DNA from: Streptomyces violens
GTDB lineage: Bacteria > Actinomycetota > Actinomycetes > Streptomycetales > Streptomycetaceae
Assembly (NCBI RefSeq): GCF_000717745.1
Contig: NZ_JOBH01000007.1
Coordinates: forward strand, 62,001-126,000
Length of the DNA stretch: 64,000 bases
Direction: 5' to 3'
Position 1 is the first letter of the stretch. Each line of letters opens with the position of its first letter. The position numbers and the translations under genes are program-made. The notes below the pieces were generated by a model. The model was not told the origin of the DNA and did no database searches. It worked only from the letters and a program-made list of their open reading frames with translations. Shown here piece by piece: positions 48,732-58,954 of the stretch.

Positions 48732-51700
48732 TCAGCCCGCCAGGCAGGACGCGCCGAGCAGTACCTTCAGATCGCCGAAGAGCGACGGGTCGGCGGTGAC
48801 GCGGTGCTTGTCCAGCCGCAGCACGGTCGTCTTCCGGGTGCCCTGCAGCTTGATCCGCACCTCCGTGGAGCCGCGGTGCTGGTTCAGCACGTCGCCCAGC
48901 TTCTCGACCAGCGGCGGGGTGACCTTGAGCGTCGGGATGGTGATCGTCAGCGGCGCGTTCGTGCCCGCGTCCGAGAGGTCGGGGATCATCATCTCCATGG
49001 CGACCAGCCGCGGGATGTCCTCGCGCTTGTCGAGCCGGCCCTTGACGAAGACGATCGCGTCCTCGACGAGCTGGGTGGAGACGAGCTGGTACGTCGCCGG
49101 GAAGAACATGCAGTCGATGGAGCCCGCCAGGTCCTCGACCGTGGCGATCGCCCAGGCGTTGCCCTGCTTGGTCATCTTGCGCTGCAGGCCGGAGATGATG
49201 CCACCGATGGTGACGATCGAGCCGTCCGAGTAATCACCGCCGGTGAGCTGCGCGATCGCGGCGTCCGCCTTGTCGGACAGTACGTGCTCAAGACCGAACA
49301 GCGGATGGTCCGAGACGTACAGACCCAGCATCTCCCGCTCCTGCGCGAGCAGATAGGTCTTGTCCCACTCGACGTCGGAGAACTCCACGTCCAGGCCGAA
49401 GCCGGGGCCGCTGTCGTCGGCCGCGTCACCCATCCCGCCGAAGAGGTCGAACTGCCCCTCGGCCTCCTTGCGCTTCACCTGCACGACGTTGTCGATCATC
49501 GTCTCGTAGTGCGCCATCAGGCCCTTGCGGGTGTGGCCCATCTCGTCGAACGCGCCGGCCTTGATCAGCGACTCGGTGGTGCGCTTGTTGCAGACCACCG
49601 CCTCGACCTTGTCCAGGTAGTCCGGGAAGGAGGAGAACTTCCCCTTGGACTTCCGGCTGCGGATGATCGCCTCGACGACGTTCGTACCGACGTTACGGAC
49701 CGCCGAGAGGCCGAAGAGGATCACGTCGTCGCCCTGCGCCGCGAAGTTCGCCTCGGACTCGTTGACGTTCGGCGGGAGCACCTTGATGCCCATCTTGCGG
49801 CACTCGTTCAGATAGACCGCCGACTTGTCCTTGTCGTCGCGCACCGAGGTGAGCAGCGCGGACATGTACTCCGCCGGGTAGTTCGCCTTCAGATACGCGG
49901 TCCAGTACGTGACCAGGCCGTACGCGGAGGAGTGCGCCTTGTTGAACGCATAGCCGGCGAACGGGACCAGCACGTCCCACAGCGCCTGGATGGCCTGGTC
50001 GGAGAAGCCGTTCTTCCGGGCGCCCGCCTGGAAGAGGACGAAGTTCTTCTCCAGCTCCTCGGGCTTCTTCTTGCCCATCACTCGGCGGAGGACGTCCGCC
50101 TCACCGAGGGAGTACCCGGCGACGATCTGGGCGGCCTTCTGGACCTGCTCCTGGTAGACGATCAGGCCGTAGGTGAGGCCCAGGACCTCCTTGAGCGGCT
50201 CCTCCAGCTCCGGGTGGATCGGCGTGATCTCCTGGCGGCCGTTCTTCCGCTCCGCGTAGTTCGTGTGCGAGTTCATGCCCATCGGGCCCGGCCGGTACAG
50301 GGCCGAGACCGCGGAAATGTCCTCGAAGTTGTCGGGCTGCATCTGGCGCAGCAGCGAACGCATCGGGCCGCCGTCGAACTGGAAGACGCCGAGCGTGTCA
50401 CCCCGGCAGAGCAGCTCATAGGTCTTGGGGTCGTCCAGCGGGATCTCCAGGAGGTCCAGCTTGACGCCCTTGTTCGCCTCCACCATCTTCCGGGCGTCGT
50501 CCATGATGGTGAGGTTGCGCAGGCCCAGGAAGTCCATCTTCAGCAGGCCGAGCGACTCGCACTGCGGGTAGTCCCACTGCGTGATCGTCACGCCGTCGGT
50601 GTGCCGCGTCCAGAGCGGGGCGTGGTCCACGATCGGCTCGCTGGACATGATCACGCCGGCCGCGTGCACACCCATCTGCCGGACCAGGCCCTCCACACCC
50701 TTGGCGGTGTCGATGACCTTCTTCACGTCCGGTTCGTTCTCGTACATCGACCGGATCTCGCCCGCCTCGCTGTAGCGCGGGTGCTCCGGGTTGGTGATGC
50801 CGTCCAGGTCGATGCCCTTGCCGAGGACGTCGGCGGGCATGGCCTTGGTGAGCCGGTCACCCATCGCGTACGGGTAGCCCAGCACGCGGGCCGAGTCCTT
50901 GATCGCGTTCTTGGCCTTGATCTTGCCGTACGTGCCGATCATGGCGACCTTGTCCGCGCCGTACTTCTCGGTCACGTACCGGATCACTTCGACGCGCCGA
51001 CGCTCGTCGAAGTCGATGTCGACATCGGGCATGGAGACACGCTCGGGGTTCAGGAACCGCTCGAAGATCAGCCCGTGCTCGATCGGGTCGAGGTCGGTGA
51101 TCCCCATGGCGTACGCCACGATCGAACCGGCCGCCGAGCCACGCCCCGGTCCCACGGCAATCCCGTTGTTCTTCGCCCACATGATGAAGTCCGCGACGAC
51201 CAGGAAGTATCCCGGGAACCCCATCTGCAGGATGATGTCCATCTCGTACTCGGCCTGCCGCTGCCGGTCCTCGGGGACGCCGCCCGGGAAGCGGCGCGCC
51301 ATGCCCCGGCGGACCTCCTCCTTGAACCAGGTGACCTCGGTGTAGCCCTCCGGGATGTCGAACTTCGGCATCAGGTCGCGCTTCTCGAACATCCCGGTGG
51401 TGTCGATCATGTCGGCGATCAGCCGGGTGTTGTCGCAGCCCTCCTGCCAGGCGTCGGAGGAGTCGATGGCGTACATCTCCTCCGTCGACTTCAGGTAGTA
51501 ACCGGTCCCGTCGAAGCGGAAGCGGTCGGGATCCGACAGGTTCTTACCGGTCTGGATGCACAGCAGGGCGTCGTGCGCGCTCGCCTCGTGCGAGTAGGTG
51601 TAGTGCGAGTCATTGGTGACCAGCGGGGGGATCCCCAGCTCCTTGCCGATCTTCAGCAGATCCTCGCGGACCCGGCGCTCGATCTCGATGCCGTGGTCCA

Positions 51701-52274
51701 TCAGCTCCAGGAAGTACCGGTCCTTGCCGAAGATGTCCTGGTACTCGGCCGCCGCCTTCTTGGCCTCCTCGTACTGACCGAGGCGCAGCCGGGTCTGCAG
51801 CTCACCGGACGGGCAGCCGGTGGACGCGATCAGGCCCTCGGACCACTGCGAGATGGTCTCCTTGTCCATGCGCGGCCACTTCTGCAGCCAGCCCTCCTTG
51901 TACGCGTCGGAGGAGAGCCGGAAGAGATTGTGCAGACCGGTCTTGTTCGCCGCCCAGATCGTCTTGTGGGTGTAACCACCCGAACCGGACACGTCGTCGC
52001 GCTTCTGGTGCGGCTGGCCCCACTGGATCTTGCGCTTGTGCTTGCGGGAGGCCGGGGCGACATACGCCTCGATGCCGATGATCGGCGTCACACCGGCCTT
52101 CTGCGCACTGTGGAAGAAGTCGTACGCGCCGTGGAGGTTGCCGTGGTCGGACATGGCGACGTGCGTCATGCCCATCTCATTGGCGGCATTGAACATGTCC
52201 TTGAGCCGCGCGGCACCGTCCAGCAGCGAGTACTGGGTGTGAACGTGCAGGTGCGTGAACGGCGGCTTGGCCAC
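48732..52274 (-). CDS. dnaE: DNA polymerase III alpha subunit
   Basis: DnaE1, 1180 residues, the main replicative polymerase. PHP domain at the start (FTHLHVHTQYSLLDGAARL, YDFFHSAQKAGVTPIIG); polymerase core with PGRGSAAGSIVAYAMGI and the catalytic aspartates in MPDVDIDFDERRR; FQFDGGPMRSLLRQMQPDNF; helix-hairpin-helix and OB-fold (GSIVTIGGIISGLQRKMTK) at the end. Length is typical for dnaE1. Not the error-prone DnaE2, which lacks much of this C-terminus and travels with imuB. Monocistronic. Confidence 0.97.
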   Translation of the reverse strand: MAKPPFTHLHVHTQYSLLDGAARLKDMFNAANEMGMTHVAMSDHGNLHGAYDFFHSAQKAGVTPIIGIEAYVAPASRKHKRKIQWGQPHQKRDDVSGSGGYTHKTIWAANKTGLHNLFRLSSDAYKEGWLQKWPRMDKETISQWSEGLIASTGCPSGELQTRLRLGQYEEAKKAAAEYQDIFGKDRYFLELMDHGIEIERRVREDLLKIGKELGIPPLVTNDSHYTYSHEASAHDALLCIQTGKNLSDPDRFRFDGTGYYLKSTEEMYAIDSSDAWQEGCDNTRLIADMIDTTGMFEKRDLMPKFDIPEGYTEVTWFKEEVRRGMARRFPGGVPEDRQRQAEYEMDIILQMGFPGYFLVVADFIMWAKNNGIAVGPGRGSAAGSIVAYAMGITDLDPIEHGLIFERFLNPERVSMPDVDIDFDERRRVEVIRYVTEKYGADKVAMIGTYGKIKAKNAIKDSARVLGYPYAMGDRLTKAMPADVLGKGIDLDGITNPEHPRYSEAGEIRSMYENEPDVKKVIDTAKGVEGLVRQMGVHAAGVIMSSEPIVDHAPLWTRHTDGVTITQWDYPQCESLGLLKMDFLGLRNLTIMDDARKMVEANKGVKLDLLEIPLDDPKTYELLCRGDTLGVFQFDGGPMRSLLRQMQPDNFEDISAVSALYRPGPMGMNSHTNYAERKNGRQEITPIHPELEEPLKEVLGLTYGLIVYQEQVQKAAQIVAGYSLGEADVLRRVMGKKKPEELEKNFVLFQAGARKNGFSDQAIQALWDVLVPFAGYAFNKAHSSAYGLVTYWTAYLKANYPAEYMSALLTSVRDDKDKSAVYLNECRKMGIKVLPPNVNESEANFAAQGDDVILFGLSAVRNVGTNVVEAIIRSRKSKGKFSSFPDYLDKVEAVVCNKRTTESLIKAGAFDEMGHTRKGLMAHYETMIDNVVQVKRKEAEGQFDLFGGMGDAADDSGPGFGLDVEFSDVEWDKTYLLAQEREMLGLYVSDHPLFGLEHVLSDKADAAIAQLTGGDYSDGSIVTIGGIISGLQRKMTKQGNAWAIATVEDLAGSIDCMFFPATYQLVSTQLVEDAIVFVKGRLDKREDIPRLVAMEMMIPDLSDAGTNAPLTITIPTLKVTPPLVEKLGDVLNQHRGSTEVRIKLQGTRKTTVLRLDKHRVTADPSLFGDLKVLLGASCLAG

Positions 52275-52454
52275 GGCGAAGGACCTCCGGAAAACGGTCG
52301 GCGGGAGAGGGGTGGACGGTCAGGAAGTCTACGACTCCCCACTGACAATCCGAGCTTCCTCCGGGCACGCGCAGGTAGCCTCGCGCGTTGTCAGTCTCAG
52401 AACATCCGTCCGGAAATATACGGCCTTGCCAAGGCCACCAGGAGGCACCCAGCG

Positions 52455-53801
52455 ATGTCGAACCAGCACGTCCCGGCCAAGGACGCAGCAGCGCGCGGCG
52501 AGGAGATACTCGCCGTTTTCGACACCGCCTTCGGGGAGCTGCTGGCCGCCGACCCCGCGGCCTTCCGGGTGAAGTTCCGCAAGATGGCCGCCTCCGCCTT
52601 CGCGTTCTACCGCGGCACGGCCTGCCTGTTCTACAAGGACCTGGAGGCGGGCAAGGACACCGGCCCGTATCTGGACGAGCGGACCGGCCGGGTGTGGATC
52701 CACGGCGATCTGCACGCGGAGAACTTCGGCACGTACATGGACGCCACCGGCCGGCTGATCTTCAACGTCAACGACTTCGACGAGGCGTACGTCGGCCCCT
52801 TCACCTGGGACCTCAAGCGCTTCGCCGCCTCCGTGGCGCTGATCGGGTATGCCAAGGCGCTCAGTGACGAGCAGATCACCGACCTGGTGCGGACGTATGC
52901 CGTCGCCTATCGGGAGCGCATCCACGCGCTGGCCACGGGGGCCAAGAACGACGAGGTGCAGCCCTTCACGCTGGACACGGCGCAGGGGCCGCTGCTGGAC
53001 GCGCTGCGCGACGCCCGCTCGCGCACCCGGTTCGCGCTGCTGGACTCGATGACGGAGATCCGCGACTTCGAGCGCCGGTTCGCGCCGGGCGGCGGTGCCA
53101 TCGAGCTGGACGCGGCGACGCGGTACAAGGTCCTCGCGGCGTTCGACGGCTATCTGGAGACGCTGCCGGAGTCCAGCCTGTCCCGGCCGGACTCCTACCG
53201 CGTCAAGGACGTGGTCGGCCGTCGCGGCATCGGCATCGGCTCGGCGGGCCTGCCCTCGTACAACATCCTGCTGGAGGGGAACAGCGACGCGCTGGAGAAC
53301 GACGTCGTCATCTACATGAAGCAGGCGCAGACCCCGGCGGTCTCCCGCCACGTCACGGACCCCGAGGTGCGCGCGTACTTCCAGCACGAGGGGCACCGCA
53401 CGGTGATCTCCCAGCGCGCCCTGCAGGCGCACGCCGACCCGTGGCTGGGCTGGACGGAGATCGAAGAGGACGGGAGCCGGCACGGCCAGCTCGTCGCCGA
53501 GGTCTCGCCGTACGCCGTCGACCTGGACTGGTCCGACATCGACGAGGTCGAGGAGATCGCGGCGGTGGTGGCCGACCTGGGCCGCGCGACGGCCGCGATG
53601 CACGCGGCGGCGGACGACGAGAGCGGCCACTCCCTGGTGCCGTTCTCGACGGAGCGCGCGATCGACGCGGCCATCGCCGCCGACGAGGAGGGCTTCGCCG
53701 AGCTGCTGGTGGACTTCGCGCACGGCTACGGCTCCCGGGCCCGCCGCGACCACCAGATATTCGTGGACCTCTTCCGCAACGGCCGCATTCCGGGGGTGTG
53801 A
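52455..53801 (+). CDS. DUF2252 family, kinase-like protein
   Basis: A 448-residue DUF2252 protein. ATG at 52455 behind AGGAGG. It has FRVKFRKMAASAFAFYRGTA, then RVWIHGDLHAENFGTYMD and FNVNDFDEAYVGPF, which look like the catalytic HGDxxxxN and D(F)D of aminoglycoside-kinase folds, and later LVAEVSPYAVDLDWSDI. It may phosphorylate a small molecule; no substrate known. TAGCCT at 52376 could be the -10. Divergent from dnaE. Confidence 0.85.
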   Translation: MSNQHVPAKDAAARGEEILAVFDTAFGELLAADPAAFRVKFRKMAASAFAFYRGTACLFYKDLEAGKDTGPYLDERTGRVWIHGDLHAENFGTYMDATGRLIFNVNDFDEAYVGPFTWDLKRFAASVALIGYAKALSDEQITDLVRTYAVAYRERIHALATGAKNDEVQPFTLDTAQGPLLDALRDARSRTRFALLDSMTEIRDFERRFAPGGGAIELDAATRYKVLAAFDGYLETLPESSLSRPDSYRVKDVVGRRGIGIGSAGLPSYNILLEGNSDALENDVVIYMKQAQTPAVSRHVTDPEVRAYFQHEGHRTVISQRALQAHADPWLGWTEIEEDGSRHGQLVAEVSPYAVDLDWSDIDEVEEIAAVVADLGRATAAMHAAADDESGHSLVPFSTERAIDAAIAADEEGFAELLVDFAHGYGSRARRDHQIFVDLFRNGRIPGV

Positions 53802-53909
53802 TCCCACGGCGATCCCCGGGTGCCCGGACCGGGCCCCGATGCGGCCCGGATGCGCCCCCGATGCGGCCCGGATTCACAGAAACCCCTTAAGCGGCGCTTA
53901 TCCCGGCCC

Positions 53910-54590
53910 ATGGCAGACTCGATTTCGATGGACATCTCGGCGGCACACCTGCGGGCACTGCGCGCGGCGCTCTTCACGGCGCTCTGCGTGACGCTGTCCG
54001 CTGCCTCCCATGTGCTGCTGTCCCGGATGCCGCTGCCGCTGACCACGGTGGCCGCGCTCGCCGTCGCCGTGTTCGTGCTCGCGTACGCGCTGGCCGGCCG
54101 GGAGCGCCGCTTCGGGCCGATCGCCGCGCTGCTCGTGCCGCTGGAGCTGGCCGCCGACACGGTCTTCAGCGCCGGCCAGCACGCCTGTTACGGCGCGGCC
54201 GGCGGCCCCGTCGCCGGTCCGCTGCGCTCGCTGGGCGTGGACCTGCTGTGCCGCGGCGGCGACGTCGGCGCACCGCTGGCCCCGGCCGCCGGGCACCAGC
54301 CGGCCCCCGCCGGCACCTGGCTGCTGCTGCTCGCCGCGCATGTCGCGGTCGGGCTGCTGGCCGCCGCCTGGCTGCGCCGCGGCGAGGCGGCGCTCGCCCA
54401 GCTGCTGGGCGCGCTGGCCGTCTTCGCGCTGCGGCCGCTGCTGGTCGCGGTCGCGGTGCTCACCGCGGGCCGCGCCCCGCGCCGCCCGGCCGTCCGCCCC
54501 GCGCCGGCCGCCGGCCCCTCCCTCAGTACCCCTCTGCTCGTGCACTGCGTAGTACGCCGGGGACCGCCGGTCTGCTCCCTCGCGGCTTGA
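53910..54590 (+). CDS. hydrophobic membrane protein of unknown function
   Basis: Up to 226 residues; the ATG at 53910 or the one at 53928 could be used, and neither has a clear ribosome site. Four or five hydrophobic segments: LFTALCVTLSAASHVLL, TVAALAVAVFVLAYALAG, GPIAALLVPLELAADTVF, WLLLLAAHVAVGLLAAAWL, LAVFALRPLLVAVAVLTAG. The C-terminus is Pro/Arg/Ala-rich. Many Streptomyces have a like protein, loosely named PE-PGRS family. Function unknown. Confidence 0.7.
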   Translation: MADSISMDISAAHLRALRAALFTALCVTLSAASHVLLSRMPLPLTTVAALAVAVFVLAYALAGRERRFGPIAALLVPLELAADTVFSAGQHACYGAAGGPVAGPLRSLGVDLLCRGGDVGAPLAPAAGHQPAPAGTWLLLLAAHVAVGLLAAAWLRRGEAALAQLLGALAVFALRPLLVAVAVLTAGRAPRRPAVRPAPAAGPSLSTPLLVHCVVRRGPPVCSLAA

Positions 54591-54674
54591 TCCGCGAGTC
54601 ACCGGTCCCCTTCCGTACCCCGTGCGGGGCGCACACCGCCCCGGCACAGAGCAGACCCCAGGAGCGACACGATC

Positions 54675-55505
54675 ATGAGCAACCGCAACAGCCAGGCGAA
54701 CAAGCAGGCAGCGCGCGAGCGGCTGCGCGCCGAGCGCGAGCGGCAGGCCAAGAAGGACAAGCTGCGCCGTCAGCTGACGGTCGGCGGCGCCATCGTCGTC
54801 GTGCTGGCCATCGCCGGCGGCATCGGCCTGGCCGTCGCCAACTCCGGCGGCGGCGACGGCAGCCCGGAGGACACCTGGGCGAAGGCCAAGGACGCCAAGC
54901 TGGTCAAGCCGGCCAACACCTCCGGCGCCGACGGCACGACCGTCACGATCGGCAAGAAGGACGCCAAGAACACCCTCGCGCTGTACGAGGACCCGCGCTG
55001 CCCCGGCTGCGCCAACTTCGAGCAGAACGTCGGCAAGACGGTCGAGAAGGACATCGCGGACGGCAAGTACAAGGCCACCTTCCACCTCGGCACCTTCCTG
55101 GACGACAACCTCCAGGGCACCGGCTCCAAGAACGCGGTGAGCGCGCTGGGCGCCGCGCTGAACAAGAGCCCCGAGGCGTTCCTCCACCTCAAGGAGGCGC
55201 TGTACTCGAAGGAGTACCACCCGGAGGAGACCGGCCCGGACAAGTTCGCCGACGACTCCTACCTGATCAAGGTCGCGGACACGGTGCCCGAGCTGAAGGG
55301 CGACAAGGCGTTCCAGAAGGCCCTGAAGGACGGCACGTACGACCGCTGGGCGCTGACGATGTCGGACGCGTTCAACAAGGCGAAGGACGTGCGGAGCACG
55401 CCCACGATCAAGCTGAACGACAAGCTCCTCTCGGCCGACGGCCAGAGCGCACCGTCCACGGTCGATGTGTTCAACTCCCTTGTGGACAAGGGCCTCAAGA
55501 AGTAA
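54675..55505 (+). CDS. membrane-anchored DsbA-like protein, copy A
   Basis: A 276-residue protein: charged cytoplasmic start (1-32), membrane helix at 37-55 (VGGAIVVVLAIAGGIGLAV), then a DsbA-like domain with CPGC at C109/C112 (YEDPRCPGCANFEQ). It has the cis-Pro loop STPTIKLN. The N-terminus MSNRNSQANKQAARERLRAE is nearly the same as the next gene. It acts on thiols outside the membrane. A 19-bp hairpin separates the two genes. Confidence 0.92.
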   Translation: MSNRNSQANKQAARERLRAERERQAKKDKLRRQLTVGGAIVVVLAIAGGIGLAVANSGGGDGSPEDTWAKAKDAKLVKPANTSGADGTTVTIGKKDAKNTLALYEDPRCPGCANFEQNVGKTVEKDIADGKYKATFHLGTFLDDNLQGTGSKNAVSALGAALNKSPEAFLHLKEALYSKEYHPEETGPDKFADDSYLIKVADTVPELKGDKAFQKALKDGTYDRWALTMSDAFNKAKDVRSTPTIKLNDKLLSADGQSAPSTVDVFNSLVDKGLKK

Positions 55506-55520
55506 CGGACGCGTCCGCCA

Positions 55521-55568
55521 CGGCCGGCGGGCGTACGGGCGGCAGCCGTCCCGTACGCCCGCCGGCCG
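55521..55568. terminator. long perfect hairpin between the two DsbA-like genes
   Basis: A 19-bp perfect stem (55521-55539 with 55550-55568) and a 10-base loop, 15 bases after the first stop. It should end or reduce transcription before the second gene, so the copies are probably separately controlled. Confidence 0.88.
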
Positions 55569-55633
55569 TTGCCGAATCTTGACCCCGCGCCGGCCGGCCC
55601 CCGTGGCAGACTCCCCGCCATGGAGGGGACCGC

Positions 55634-56479
55634 ATGAGCAACCGCAACAGCCAGGCCGCCAAGTCCGCAGCCCGGGAGCGCATACGCGCCGAACGGGAGC
55701 GGGAGAAGAAGCGCGCGAGGCTCCGCCGTCAGCTCGTCGTGGCCGGCGGTGTACTCGGCGTCCTGGTGATCGCCGGTGGCATCGGCTACGGCGTCATGAA
55801 GGCCAACGAGCCCACCGGCTGGGAGGCCGCCAAGGAGGCGAAGCTGGTCGAACCCGCGCACACGCAGGGCAAGAACGGCACCGAGATCCTCATCGGCGAC
55901 AAGAAGGCCAAGGACACCCTGGAGGTGTTCGAGGACATCCGCTGCCCGGCGTGCGCGTCCTTCGAGCAGTCCACCGGCGAGGTCCTCCAGAAGGACATCG
56001 AGGACGGCCGGTACAAGGTCCGCTTCACGATGTACGCGTTCATCGACGACATGGGCGGCGGCGAGGGCTCCAAGAACGCGCTGAGCGCGCTGGGCGCCGC
56101 GCTCGACAAGAGCCCCGAGGCGTTCCTCCAGTACAAGGAGGCGCTGTACTCGGTGAAGAATCACCCCGAGGAGAGCGTGGACACCTACGCCAAGGACTCC
56201 GCGCTGCTGAAGGTCGCCGAGCAGGTGCCGGAGCTCAAGGGCGACGAGGAGTTCCAGCAGGCGGTCGAGAAGGGCACGTACGACCGCTGGGCGATGGAGA
56301 TGGCCGGGCTGTTCGGCCGCAAGGGCGTCAAGGGCACCCCGACCTTCATGCACGGGGACAAGAAGCTGGAGATGGCGCAGATCCCGCAGCAGCAGATGAC
56401 GCAGGCGCAGTACAACAAGCTCGCGCAGGCCAACTTCAAGAAGATGATCGACGCGGAGTTCGGCCCGGCGAAGAAGTGA
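55634..56479 (+). CDS. membrane-anchored DsbA-like protein, copy B
   Basis: A 281-residue paralogue of the gene before it. ATG at 55634 with GGAGGGG upstream. Helix at 35-54; CPAC at C104/C107 (FEDIRCPACASFEQ); cis-Pro loop GTPTFMHGD. The long region ALSALGAALDKSPEAFLQYKE is shared with copy A (ALGAALNKSPEAFLHLKE). The active-site dipeptide differs (PA not PG), so redox potential or partner probably differs. Confidence 0.92.
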   Translation: MSNRNSQAAKSAARERIRAEREREKKRARLRRQLVVAGGVLGVLVIAGGIGYGVMKANEPTGWEAAKEAKLVEPAHTQGKNGTEILIGDKKAKDTLEVFEDIRCPACASFEQSTGEVLQKDIEDGRYKVRFTMYAFIDDMGGGEGSKNALSALGAALDKSPEAFLQYKEALYSVKNHPEESVDTYAKDSALLKVAEQVPELKGDEEFQQAVEKGTYDRWAMEMAGLFGRKGVKGTPTFMHGDKKLEMAQIPQQQMTQAQYNKLAQANFKKMIDAEFGPAKK

Positions 56480-56556
56480 CGGCGCGGCTGCGGTGAACGG
56501 GGTACGGCTTCACGGATTCGATCGATTCCGTACCCCTCAGAACACTTACCTGCCAG

Positions 56557-56562
56557 TAGGGT
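56557..56562 (+). promoter_or_regulatory. candidate -10 of phoD, leaderless
   Basis: TAGGGT, 8 bases before the GTG at 56571. No Shine-Dalgarno. A single GTTCACC on the minus strand near 56490 is the only PHO-box-like text upstream. Confidence 0.4.
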
Positions 56563-56570
56563 GATCGGCC

Positions 56571-58211
56571 GTGACCGATCATGACCAGATCTCGCGCCGT
56601 ACTGCCGTCACGGCCGTAGCCACGACCGCCGCCCTGCTGCCCTTCGGCGCCGCCGCCACCGCGCGCGCCGCCGAGCCCGCCGCCGCGGCCCCCTTCCAGC
56701 ACGGCGTCGCCTCCGGCGACCCACTGCCCGACGGCGTCCTGCTGTGGACCCGGGTGACCCCGGCCGCCGACGCGCTGCCCGGTTCGGGCAAGGGCCCGGC
56801 CACCGAGGTGAGCTGGCAGGTGGCCGCCGACAAGGGCTTCGCCAAGGTGGTCGCGCGGGGAACCGCGACCACCTCGGCGGCCACCGACCACACCGTCAAG
56901 GCGGACGTACGGGGCCTCGCGCCCGCCACCACCTACTGGTTCCGCTTCACCGCGCTCGGCGTCCACTCCCCCGTGGGCCGCACCCGCACCGCGCCCGCCG
57001 CGGGCACCGCAGCGCCCAACGTCCGCTTCGGCGTGGTCTCCTGCGCCAACTGGGAGGCCGGGTACTTCTCGCCGTACCGCCACCTCGCGGCCCGCACCGG
57101 CCTGGACGCGGTGCTGCACCTCGGCGACTACCTCTACGAGTACAAGACGGGCGAGTACCCGGCGCTGAAGTACGTGGTGCGCCCGCACTCCCCCGGCCAC
57201 GAGATCGTCTCGCTGGCCGATTACCGGATCCGGCACGGTGTCCACAAGACCGACCCCGACGCGCAGGCCATGCACGCCACGCACCCGGTGATCGCGATGT
57301 GGGACGACCACGAGTTCGCCGACAATGCCTGGCAGGGCGGCGCGTACAACCACACGGCGGGCACCGAGGGCGACTGGGCGGCGCGGATGGCCGCGGCGAA
57401 GCAGGCGTACTTCGAGTGGATGCCGGTACGCCCCTCCACCGCCGGCACCACCTACCGCCGCCTGCAGTTCGGCACACTCGCCGATCTGCACCTGCTGGAC
57501 CTGCGCAGCTTCCGCGACGAGCAGGTGCCGGTCGGCAGCGGCGAGGCCGACGACCCGGGCCGCACGCTCACGGGGCGGGCCCAGCTGGACTGGCTGAAGG
57601 CGGGGCTGGAACGCTCGGCGGCGGCCTGGCGGCTGGTCGGCACCTCCGTGATGGTCTCGCAGGTGGCCTTCGGGTCCGTGCCCGCGCACCTGATGGGGCC
57701 GCTCGCCGAGGTGCTCGGCATGCCGAAGGAGGGGCTGGCCATAAACACCGACCAGTGGGACGGCTACACCGACGACCGGCGCGAGCTGCTGACGCACCTC
57801 AGCGACCGGTCCATCGGCAACACCGTCTTCCTGACCGGCGACATCCACATGGCGTGGGCCAACGACGTGCCGCTCAAGGCCGCGACCTACCCGTCGCAGG
57901 ACCCGGTGGCCACCGAGTTCGTCGTCACCTCGGTCACCTCCGACAACCTCGACGACATCCTGCATGTCGCCCCGCACACGGTCTCGCTGCCCGCCGCCGC
58001 GGCGATCCGCGCCACCAACCGCCATGTGAAATGGCTGGACATGGACAGCCACGGCTACGGCGTCCTGGACGTCACCGCCGAGCGGACGCAGATGGACTAC
58101 TTCGCCGTCTCCGACAAGGCCGACAAGAACGCCACGGCCTCGCACGTGCGCTCGTACCGCACGCTCAGCGGCACCCAGCGCGTGGAGCGGGCCGACGGGC
58201 CGGTGGTCTGA
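56571..58211 (+). CDS. phoD: alkaline phosphatase PhoD, Tat-exported
   Basis: PhoD, 546 residues. Tat signal: [21 protein letters not shown] with R9-R10, cleavage after ARA (about residue 36); the rest is [21 protein letters not shown] (N-terminal PhoD domain), then [43 protein letters not shown] and [11 protein letters not shown], the Ca2+/Fe3+ site of phosphodiesterase/monoesterase PhoD. It frees phosphate from organic esters outside the cell. Likely under PhoP in this genus; no clear PHO box seen. Confidence 0.95.
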   Translation: MTDHDQISRRTAVTAVATTAALLPFGAAATARAAEPAAAAPFQHGVASGDPLPDGVLLWTRVTPAADALPGSGKGPATEVSWQVAADKGFAKVVARGTATTSAATDHTVKADVRGLAPATTYWFRFTALGVHSPVGRTRTAPAAGTAAPNVRFGVVSCANWEAGYFSPYRHLAARTGLDAVLHLGDYLYEYKTGEYPALKYVVRPHSPGHEIVSLADYRIRHGVHKTDPDAQAMHATHPVIAMWDDHEFADNAWQGGAYNHTAGTEGDWAARMAAAKQAYFEWMPVRPSTAGTTYRRLQFGTLADLHLLDLRSFRDEQVPVGSGEADDPGRTLTGRAQLDWLKAGLERSAAAWRLVGTSVMVSQVAFGSVPAHLMGPLAEVLGMPKEGLAINTDQWDGYTDDRRELLTHLSDRSIGNTVFLTGDIHMAWANDVPLKAATYPSQDPVATEFVVTSVTSDNLDDILHVAPHTVSLPAAAAIRATNRHVKWLDMDSHGYGVLDVTAERTQMDYFAVSDKADKNATASHVRSYRTLSGTQRVERADGPVV

Positions 58212-58224
58212 GAGGCCGTCCGGA

Positions 58225-58248
58225 GCCGCCGGGCCCGCGCCCGGCGGC
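58225..58248. terminator. hairpin between phoD and the hydrolase gene
   Basis: A 10-bp stem (GCCGCCGGGC 58225-58234 with 58239-58248), loop of 4. Then CGGCGGCCACAGGTC is repeated twice up to 58271. Confidence 0.75.
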
Positions 58249-58275
58249 CACAGGTCGGCGGCCACAGGTCAGCGT

Positions 58276-58866
58276 CTACAGGCTCGCCAGGAAGCCCAGC
58301 CCCACCTTCCAGGCGCTCTCGGCGGCCTCCTTGTCGTGGTCGGGCAGCCCGTCGTCGGTGAAGAGGTGCCCGGCCCCGGCGTAGCGGTAGACCTCCACGT
58401 CGGCGCCGGCCCGCTGCATGCGGAGGTACCAGGCGTTCAGCCAGTCGTGCGGCTCGAAGGGGTCGGGGTCGGCGACGTGCAGCTGGACCGGCAGCTCGTC
58501 CACGGAGGCGTCGTCGGCGATGTCGGACGTGCCGTGCATCAACAGCAGGCCGCGCGCCTTCTCGTCGCCCAGCGCCAGATTCTGTGCGACGGAGCCGCCG
58601 AAGGACAGGCCGGCGTAGACCAGCCCGCGGTCGGAGTACGGGGCCGCGGCGACCACCGCGCGCCGCAGCAGCTCGTCCTTGCCGATCTCGTCCTTGATCG
58701 CGATGCCGTCCTCGATGGTGTCGGCGGTGCGCCCGTCGAACAGGTCGGGAACGATCACTTCATGGCCTGCAGCGCGCAGTCGCTCGGCGGCCGCCTGTAC
58801 AGCCGGCCGCAGCCCGTACACAGAATGGAACAAAATGACGGTTTGAGTCGCCGCAGAGCCGGTCAC
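58276..58866 (-). CDS. dienelactone hydrolase family protein
   Basis: A 196-residue alpha/beta hydrolase. GTG at 58866 with GGGAAG upstream. The nucleophile is Ser in VYAGLSFGGSVAQNLA, where classical dienelactone hydrolase has Cys; Asp in LHVADPDPFEPHDW and His in YAGAGHLFTDDGLPDHD complete the triad. Substrate not known. Divergent from the MscS gene. Confidence 0.88.
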   Translation of the reverse strand: MTGSAATQTVILFHSVYGLRPAVQAAAERLRAAGHEVIVPDLFDGRTADTIEDGIAIKDEIGKDELLRRAVVAAAPYSDRGLVYAGLSFGGSVAQNLALGDEKARGLLLMHGTSDIADDASVDELPVQLHVADPDPFEPHDWLNAWYLRMQRAGADVEVYRYAGAGHLFTDDGLPDHDKEAAESAWKVGLGFLASL

Positions 58867-58954
58867 TGGATTCACTTCCCTGTCGATGGATCGCACTCCT
58901 TCCATCGTGCCAGTTACGGTCGACAGGAAGCGGACCCCGACCAGGAGGAATCAC

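Noticed and set aside
48720..52400. Long plus-strand frame opposite dnaE running into the DUF2252 gene
   Set aside because: Only the last 448 codons (from 52455) make a protein with known motifs and a ribosome site; the rest is the dnaE shadow.
56480..56556. PHO boxes before phoD
   Set aside because: Only one GTTCACC-like unit on the minus strand; the direct repeat with 4-base spacing is missing.
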